Below, piece by piece: positions 57,518 through 64,000 of a DNA stretch of 64,000 nt. This DNA comes from Hymenopus coronatus (lineage: Eukaryota; Arthropoda; Insecta; Mantodea; Hymenopodidae). The notes under the pieces are model-generated. The model saw nothing but the letters and a program-made list of their open reading frames with translations. It searched no databases and was not told where the DNA came from. Position 1 is the first letter of the stretch; each line of letters opens with the position of its first letter. The DNA is taken from the NCBI GenBank assembly GCA_030762935.1, contig CM060898.1, positions 101,501,281 through 101,565,280 on the forward strand, written 5' to 3'. The position numbers and the translations under genes were made by a program.

Positions 57518-57564
57518 TAGTTTATCTGCAGAACAGAGAGAGAGAAACATCAGATTTTTTAGTA

Positions 57565-57720
57565 TTAAAAACACATACACACACACATGCATACATTCAC
57601 TCTGACAGTCATACTTCCAGACTCTGAGGTAAGATATAAGGTATGATATACTGAAGAAAATATTCCCGCCCCTGCCGGAATTCGAATTCGGGATTCTTGG
57701 TGCAGAGACAGTGTTATAAA
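57565..57720 (-). mobile_element. tRNA-headed SINE (family C), copy 2, partial
   Basis: CTCTGACAGTCATACTTCCA / GACTCTGAGG, then CCCGCCCCTGCCGGAATTCG, in the order of copies at 19968 and 62184. Both ends are missing. Confidence 0.7.
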
Positions 57721-58403
57721 GCTTTTATTTAACTGTGCAGTCCTTCCTCTAACTTGGCATACAGAATTTGCTTGCCTTGTTTGCCTGGCACAGGAAGCTT
57801 GCGAACTAAGCTTCTGTAAACACGATGTGAAAACAAACAAAGTGAAGTATGCAAATCTAGTTAAAACAGGAGGAGGAAATAAAATGGAGCAGTGGAGCGG
57901 ATTTTCTCAAATTTGCAAGAGAGAAACGACTTGGTTGCGGGAAGCAAAGAACTTCCTCCTTCACATGGTATAGTAGATGCAGGATGTAAGATAGGCATCA
58001 CGTGGTTTCTATCTCTTCCTTAGCAGCGTGAACATTGCTTTATGGGCCGCGAAATTCTCCCCCAAGATCACAAAGGGCCCCGCCACACACACTCAAGCAA
58101 TTTAACTACCGGACTGAGATAATGTGATATGTGACCATCTTAAACGTCTTCTTCTTGCAATACTGTACTGCAGTAAACAGGGACTTGACTTGCCTTTCAA
58201 CGCTCAAGATAAAACGTCTGTTCTAGAAAAATAACTGAGACTACTGCATACATTAGTTAACTTTTATCTTCTCAACAGCACCTTGTTCGAAACCCACCTC
58301 TTGTCACTCGCAAAAAGACTTTACAACGTTTAACTGCTATGAAATATCCAAGCGACCATTAGTTTATACACTCTGAGGAAATTCTATAATACAAAGTATA
58401 CTA
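57721..58403. other. Lower-copy sequence, nothing recognised
   Basis: Moderate GC, no open frame or repeat match. A GGGCCGCGAAATTCTCCCCC patch lies at ~58044. Confidence 0.4.
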
Positions 58404-59466
58404 TTTTTACTTTCTCTAGTCCCGTATGTACAATGTACATAGGGATACAGAAGTATTGTAATTCACCCAAAAATTCGCTGTCGAAATTTCACCGGAAATA
58501 TATGTTTTAGGGTACCCTGTATCCAAAAAGAGCATTTTTAGAAACAGGTCTGAGTGTGTGTGTCTGTGTGTGTGCCTGTGGACAGCATAGCTCAAAAACG
58601 AAAAGACGGTTAAAGTTTGCCATCTTTCAAGGATGCAACACGAATATTTTTACGAAAATCCCCCACCCCTAACTACCCTTTACATGGCAAAAATTTCGAA
58701 AATGTTGATTTTCTTAAAAATTACTCTAACGATTTTGATTAAAATCTCTTATATTTAAGATATTTACATGCCAAACAAAATGTATATCTAGAATTTTCTG
58801 GGAATAGTCTCTAAAGACCTCTTTATTCTGGATGATTTTATTGAATTTTGCCTAACTGGTAAACCGTAACAGATAGAAAAAAACTTACTACACAACAAAT
58901 GTATATCACGATAAAACACACAATTTATGTCATATTCATATTTTTCGTGGAGTTGGTCGTTTTTTAGGTATTCCTTTTTATTGGTTTCAGTTTTAAAAAT
59001 CTTGCACTTCTCTCATATAGGGATTTCTCAACTCCTGTCCATATAAACAAAGGAACTTCTATCACACAGTAACCAGCTTTTGACTATCACTTTAACCCAT
59101 GGTACTCCCTTATTTCGCTTCTACGTACAGGGAAGCAAGTAATAAGAATATTTCTGCTAATTTTTTCTCGATTAGCATGAAATAAATATAAGCATATGCT
59201 TTATAACAATTATTTGTTGCTGAGATGTAGAGAGGAAAAAATGTAAATGGCGTGTTATTTATGGACGCTCTTTAACTAATGTGGTTCTAAGCGTCCCATT
59301 GTAAATTGGGCGTGAAAGACCGCTTAATTATGCTCAGAGGCCTCTCTATCAGGCTTGAGGTTCGTTTACGTGCTGTAAATCCGCGACCTTGGGTATATGA
59401 ATGGTAACCATTACACCAGAAGGGCGATGAGATGTAGAGAAAGTCACGTTGATGGAACATTTCAGA
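58404..59466 (-). repeat. HINE-like repeat with nested SINE near the head
   Basis: Tail TTTTTACTTTCTCTAGTCCC. A SINE at 59234-59427 duplicates TGAGATGTAGAGA. The head resumes AAGTCACGTTGATGGAACAT. Confidence 0.93.
59234..59427 (-). mobile_element. tRNA-headed SINE (family A), copy 4, internally deleted
   Basis: 13-bp direct flanks TGAGATGTAGAGA (59221-59233 and 59428-59440). It lacks ~80 bp between the GTGCTGTAAATC block and the CGCGACCTTGGG block. Confidence 0.9.
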
Positions 59467-60490
59467 TTTTTTTTTCTATTTTGTAAGACTTTATAGATCA
59501 CTAATATCTGTTGGAGTTTTATTCGCACCGAACATTGGTATCTGGATCCAGAAAGGCAGTTACAACACTCCAGAAGATGTATGAGAGGAAGTGGCGGGGA
59601 CTTCCTCTCCTGTCCAAGATATTACTATGGCAGCAGACTTTTGGACGGCACATGATCGGTATCGTTATCCTCATTAGTACGGCACCACTAACGAGAGGGA
59701 TTGATTGCAAGTCCGTGCAGCTCCCAAGGACGGACAATATTTAATTAAGAGGCTTTAACCCGTGCGTTGTCATACTGACAGCTTACTAAACAACAACACG
59801 CTTTATCTGATTGGGTACGACCAAGCCAATCTCAAATTCCCAAGCACGTCCACCAGTGGCAGTACAGGTTCTTCCTGAACATCCTGTGTTTTACAACACT
59901 CCGCTATTTGTAGCGCGTGTACCTTGCTTACAGCGGCGTAAGTCAATTAACCAACTGTGTTTTATGCAGCAGATACAAAATACTCGGTATGAGCTGTACA
60001 ACATGGCTGGAAGTTGAGCCATTTACCGCACGGTTTGAAGTTGCCAACTAATATTGTTGGTCCCTCTGTTGATGTCACCTCAACACTACGAAGCACTGAC
60101 AGTGTTGTTGGCTGCAGCTTCCCTCTGCTGTGCGGAGACTAATTCTACAAAATTAAAAACACAACCAACGAAAAGAATGAAATTCCCCCAATAGGAATGA
60201 CCACAATGGCGAAATAAACAAAATAAAATTACTTTGAATAGATATAAACAAACAAAAAAATAGTAATAATAATACAAATAACCCTTTTCTGTTGGATGTT
60301 CCTCTCCTTTGTCACCTTCCCCTCCCCCCCCCAAAAATGAAAAAGCAATTCATGAGCTGGATTATGTAAAAAAAATGCTGCTATAAATGATCCAGAGTTA
60401 GTGATCAAGTAGAGTATAAAGGTTGTAAAAAAAGATCTAGACAAACAAATTAAATACCACCATTAAATAAATAAATAAATAAATAGTAAA
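59467..60490. other. Lower-copy sequence, 1 kb
   Basis: A + strand frame at 59511-59744 (77 codons, SRKAVTTLQKMYERKWRGLP) faintly suggests a transposon HTH region, but I cannot support that. The rest is unrecognised. Confidence 0.35.
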
Positions 60491-60494
60491 AAAA

Positions 60495-60602
60495 ATTCAA
60501 AATATACATTTAATTGACCTATGAGTATATTTAATATACGTAATTTTAATCATCCATGTGAAACGTAGTTTGAGGTAAGAGGATTTTCTTGAAAATCTTT
60601 AA
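60495..60602 (+). repeat. HINE-like repeat, middle scrap
   Basis: ATTCAAAATATACATTTAAT to GAGGATTTTCTTGAAAATC. Confidence 0.7.
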
Positions 60603-60628
60603 AAATGTATTTCTTTATTAATGAAAAC

Positions 60629-61452
60629 ATCTGATGTGTTCTATTCACATGCATTTCCCTATATCTCTGTATATAAATTATTGTTAATACGCTTATTGCT
60701 ATCTATTTCATGCTAATCGAGATAAATATTAGTAGAAATGGTCTTATTACCTTAGTTCCTCATAAGTAGGAGGGAAATAAGGGAATACAGTAGGTTAAAT
60801 CGACAGTCAAATCTTTTAATGTGTGGTTGCTATGGGATTGAAGTATTGACAAGTTTTCATATGAGTAAAGTATTTTACAAGGAATGTCTTGAAAAAGGCT
60901 AACTCCACGAAAAAGATGTGAATGACATAAATTGTGTGTTTTAAGAAAGTGTAATTCTTTGTGTTGTACGTTTTTTACTATCTCCTACTGTTTGCCACGT
61001 ATGCAAAATTCAGAAAGGTTCATCTAGAATAAAAAGTCTTCACAGGCTAATCCCAGAAAATTCAAGATATATGTTTTATTTGTCGTGTAAGAAATTTTAA
61101 TCAAAATTGTTGGAGCTATTTTTGAGGAAACTAACTTTTTCGAGATCTTTTTTATCATGTAAAGAATAGTTGGCCCCCAGTTGGGGGATTTTCTTGAAAA
61201 TCTTCGTATCACATCCTTGGTAGATACTGAACGTAAATGTCAAGTTTGGTGTTTAACTGACTTTCCTTTTCGAGCTATGCTGCCTACACATACCCATAGA
61301 CAAGGTCATTTTTTTAAACTTTTTTTTTTTTTTTTTTTTTGATTCAGTGGGTCCCAAAACATTAATTCCGTTGAAATCTCGGTATCGGATTTTTGGCTGT
61401 AATACAATACCTTTCTATACTATATTACATAGTATGTGTAGAGAAAGTAAAA
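60629..61452 (+). repeat. HINE-like repeat, complete
   Basis: Head TCTGATGTGTTCTATTCACA. T-run 61317-61340. Tail CTATATTACATAGTATGTGT / AGAGAAAGTAAAA. Confidence 0.92.
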
Positions 61453-62138
61453 CAAATATTTTTCCTTTTCCTGATCCATCCGAGAACAGATTAACTTCAA
61501 AATTCTCCTCCCATCCAAATTAAATTTATATCCACTGTGCAACAGTATCCTTCAATATCCTTCTTAGTAATTTTAGGAATATGTGTGCTTTATTGAATTA
61601 TATTTTAAGTGGGAAGATGGGTGAAATATATTTTACACAATTTTGATGTTAGAAACTTGAATTTTGGTACAAACATAAGTTGTAAATAGATGATGTTTAG
61701 CTGAGATTCATTTCTTAAGCTGTAATAGTTTTTGAGTTATTAAATTTTTCTATTTAAAATACCTACATTTTTCAAAATTTATTTATTCTTATATTTTTTT
61801 AATCAAATGAATAAAACTTTTCACAATGCCATAGAAACACGTGCAAAAGCTTCAAGTGTCGGATTTCTGATATCTGCATTACAAAGGGAGAAAACAAATT
61901 AAAATGTGTTTCTGTATATATTCTATTTTTTTTTCAAAAAGTAATGTAATAAAAAGTATATACTTTGGTTTTTTTTAACAATAGCTTTAGGAAGGAGCAG
62001 TGTAATTTCCAGCTTGCTGGCATGCATTTTGTGGTTCATATTAATTTTTGAACAATAGCAACGTAAAAATTAAAGTCTAGAAAAATTACTTTAACCCATT
62101 CAAGGGTGCCCAATAATGATGTTGAGCTGATTCAATAA
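61453..62138. other. AT-rich lower-copy sequence
   Basis: No features beyond poly-T and poly-A runs. Confidence 0.4.
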
Positions 62139-62182
62139 TATATATATATATATATATATATCTATATATATAGATATATATA
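62139..62182 (+). repeat. (AT)n microsatellite with internal palindrome
   Basis: ATATAT run interrupted by TCTATATATATAGA, immediately before a SINE. Confidence 0.95.
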
Positions 62183-62183
62183 T

Positions 62184-62432
62184 CGACTGCCTGCGTAGTC
62201 AAGTGGTCAGCGGGCTAACTTCTCACCCGGAGGTCCTGTGCTCGATTCCCAGAATTATTTCCTCTCCACCACAGAGTCTGGAAGTATGTAGATGAGAGAG
62301 AATGTGTGTGTATGTGTGTGTGTTTGAGGAACACCGAACGTAAAGAACCTACATACAATGAGTTGTTTCTAATACAACGCCCCCGATATGACATTAGATG
62401 TTATAGGGGACTATATAAATAAAAAAATAAAA
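62184..62432 (+). mobile_element. tRNA-headed SINE (family C), copy 3
   Basis: Best preserved copy: head CTGCCTGCGTAGTCAAGTGG / TCAGCGGGCTAACTTCTCAC, B-box-like GTGCTCGATTCCCAG, body AGAGTCTGGAAGTATGTAG, GTGTGT tract, 3' end GGGGACTATATAAATAAAAA. Confidence 0.85.
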
Positions 62433-62524
62433 TGTAGCTGAACCTCCGACCATAATACATTCCATGCCTCATACTGCACGGTCATTTAAAAACGTGATAG
62501 CTGTAGTATTATCCGATCTTATAA

Positions 62525-62810
62525 AAAAAATGAAGTGGGATTTTATTTATGGACGCTCTTTAACTGCTATAGTTCTCAACGTCCCATTCTATACTGAGCG
62601 TGAAATATCGCTTAATTTTGCTCAGAGGCCTCTCTATCAGACTTGAGGTTCTTTTACGTGCCGTAAATCTACGACACGGGACCAACGGCTTTACTTTCCT
62701 TCTGAAGGAAACCATGCTAAGGGCTTTTACATCCGAAAAAAATTATCGTCCTCCGCCGGGTTTCAACCCGCGACCTTGAGTGTATGAAATCAGCATGGTA
62801 ACTATTACAC
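62525..62810 (-). mobile_element. tRNA-headed SINE (family A), copy 5, full length
   Basis: 13-bp direct flanks TCCGATCTTATAA (62512-62524 and 62811-62823). Minus-strand head begins at the AGTGTAATAGTTACCATGCT region; 3' end GAGCGTCCATAAATAAAAT. Confidence 0.92.
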
Positions 62811-63011
62811 TCCGATCTTATAATGTTGCATACTGCTATGAGCATATTTTTTAAAAAAAAATGGTTAACTTTAAATGAGGTATCTTGCAGACGTCATGGG
62901 GTTTTCAAACTTTGCATATTGTACTTTTATGTGTCTAGCATTTTCCATGCAAAAAACCTAAAAAGTATATTTTTATCGCAAATAGCTGATATTTCACCCG
63001 ACATCCCCCCC

Positions 63012-63265
63012 CCCTTTTTTTTTTTCTTTAAACAGTAACGGAGTCTGATCAGGACTCCGGTACTGTATCCCTATTTACATTTCCCCCCGTAGGTTTTACT
63101 GATTACTGGTTTACTGGTTTTACTATTTCTTTTACAAACATATACACATTGCACAAACATATAACACCCATGCCCAAGGCGGGACTCGAAACCACGATCC
63201 CCTGCCCACGAAGCACCAAAGCGCGACGCTTTAGCGAGCGCGGCCATGGGGACCGGCTGTGGAGC
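63012..63265 (-). mobile_element. tRNA-headed SINE (family B), copy 2
   Basis: Minus-strand head ATGGCCGCGCTCGCTAAAGC, B box GTTTCGAGTCCCGCCTTGGG, terminal hairpin at 63040-63059 (CGGAGTC/GACTCCG, extendable with CAGTA/TACTG) and an A-rich tail seen as T-run 63017-63030. Confidence 0.88.
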
Positions 63266-63490
63266 AGTTGTGTCGCCAGCGAATTGCAGAAATTGGCAGG
63301 CCAAAATGGGAAAATGTATGTCGACATGTTGAGAACATTGAAAATCATTAAAAAGGATTGTAGAAAACCAAATAGAAAGAATTCAAATCCAGGATCATTG
63401 TGCAGAAAGTAGCGATAGCGTTGATGATGACAATGTCGTGAGTGAAGCCGAAAGACTGTCAGGTGTGGAAGATTTAGAAGCAGACGATTG
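63266..63490 (+). pseudogene. Possible transposase C-terminal relic
   Basis: Broken frames read QLCRQRIAEIGRPKWENVCR and then an acidic C-terminus, SSDSVDDDNVVSEAERLSGV, ending in TGA at ~63488-63490. The layout of a Trp/His motif followed by an acidic tail is common at the end of insect DNA-transposon proteins, but I cannot name the superfamily. Confidence 0.3.
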
Positions 63491-64000
63491 ACATTGTTTA
63501 TATAGTAGGCCATTTGTATAGATGTTTTGTAGATATGAATACGCATATGAAAACACATGTTTATCAGCGCAGCGCCGTATAATGCAGTGCATAAGAGATG
63601 ACAGATATTTGACCTTAATAGAAGCAGTATATTGTTTAGGAAGGATTATTACGGCAAAGTAAACATTATAGGTAAGTAGGGTTTTCGGGTTAGGAGTGCG
63701 TAGATTTCGAGTGCAGGGAGATTCAAATCTGTCGAATAATATAAGTCCAATTACAACTTCATCTATGTTGAAAGTAACGAGATAATTAAACACTATTGAA
63801 TACATTATATGTACAGTCTGGCAGTCTTAAGAGTCAAATAGTTTATTTTGCTTTGTGCTTGAAATCCGGTTGGTCATGTGCCTGTGTGCTTATCATCAGC
63901 TACGCCACTAACGAGCAATGGGGTGATTTTCATTCAAGTTATCCGATGGTATTCCCGAGGCTGCGTATAAGATTTGGTCTGATGATAAGAGATAAAGTAA
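63491..64000. other. Lower-copy sequence to window end
   Basis: A minus-strand frame at 63395-63805 shows no domain and looks like chance. Nothing else recognised. Confidence 0.35.

Noticed and set aside
59511..59744. 77-codon gene on the + strand
   Set aside because: No recognisable domain, no splice or promoter context; at most a very decayed transposon fragment.
63395..63805. 136-codon minus-strand frame
   Set aside because: Ser/Leu-rich low-information translation, opposite to a more protein-like broken frame on the + strand.

Overview
The window looks like the inside of a large, AT-rich, repeat-swollen arthropod gene, most likely from an insect with a big genome. A polyneopteran such as a cockroach would fit, but that is inference from repeat content, not proof. 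Only one confidently identified host coding segment is present: an exon at 6246-6697 on the + strand. It encodes the second LIM domain, a Pro/His-rich linker and the basic GRPRKRK motif of an apterous / Lhx2-Lhx9 type LIM-homeobox transcription factor. No homeodomain exon follows in the remaining 57 kb, so nearly everything downstream is probably one giant intron, or intron plus intergenic DNA.

Region by region. 1-4.2 kb is dispersed repeats. 4.24-6.245 kb is a ~2 kb minisatellite of ~50-bp units. It runs directly into the ap exon, and each unit repeats the exon's 3' splice site plus its first bases. 6.2-6.7 kb is the exon, followed by a small TA-flanked MITE. 7.2-43.8 kb is a dense carpet of one ~0.9-kb dispersed repeat family in both orientations. 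I count about 54 copies and fragments in the window, covering roughly half of it. Embedded in that carpet are a split Tc1 transposase relic (20.5-22.2 kb), a long-TIR MITE (22.4 kb), several tRNA-headed SINE families and a nested LINE pair (38.8-40.6 kb). 43.8-48.1 kb is mostly lower-copy DNA plus SINEs and a Ty3/gypsy-like gag relic. 48.1-52.3 kb holds three decayed mariner transposases and two SINEs. 52.3-64 kb returns to the dispersed repeat, SINEs and lower-copy AT-rich sequence.

The dominant repeat has a fixed architecture. The head starts TCTGATGTG, with a short ACTTTCTCTA motif near the head that recurs inverted at the tail. A CA/TG tract of variable length sits inside. The tail is a near-perfect ~40-nt palindrome centred on ACTATGTACATAGT, and the copies sit in T/A-rich junctions. 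This resembles non-autonomous Helentron (HINE / DINE-1 type) elements. I infer that class from structure only; no Rep/helicase is present. Inverted neighbours form very long hairpins, for example 33077-34933.

No operons, rRNA, CRISPR or autonomous intact transposons are visible. Nearly all other open frames are chance translations of the repeats. The most unusual feature is the splice-acceptor minisatellite abutting the ap exon.
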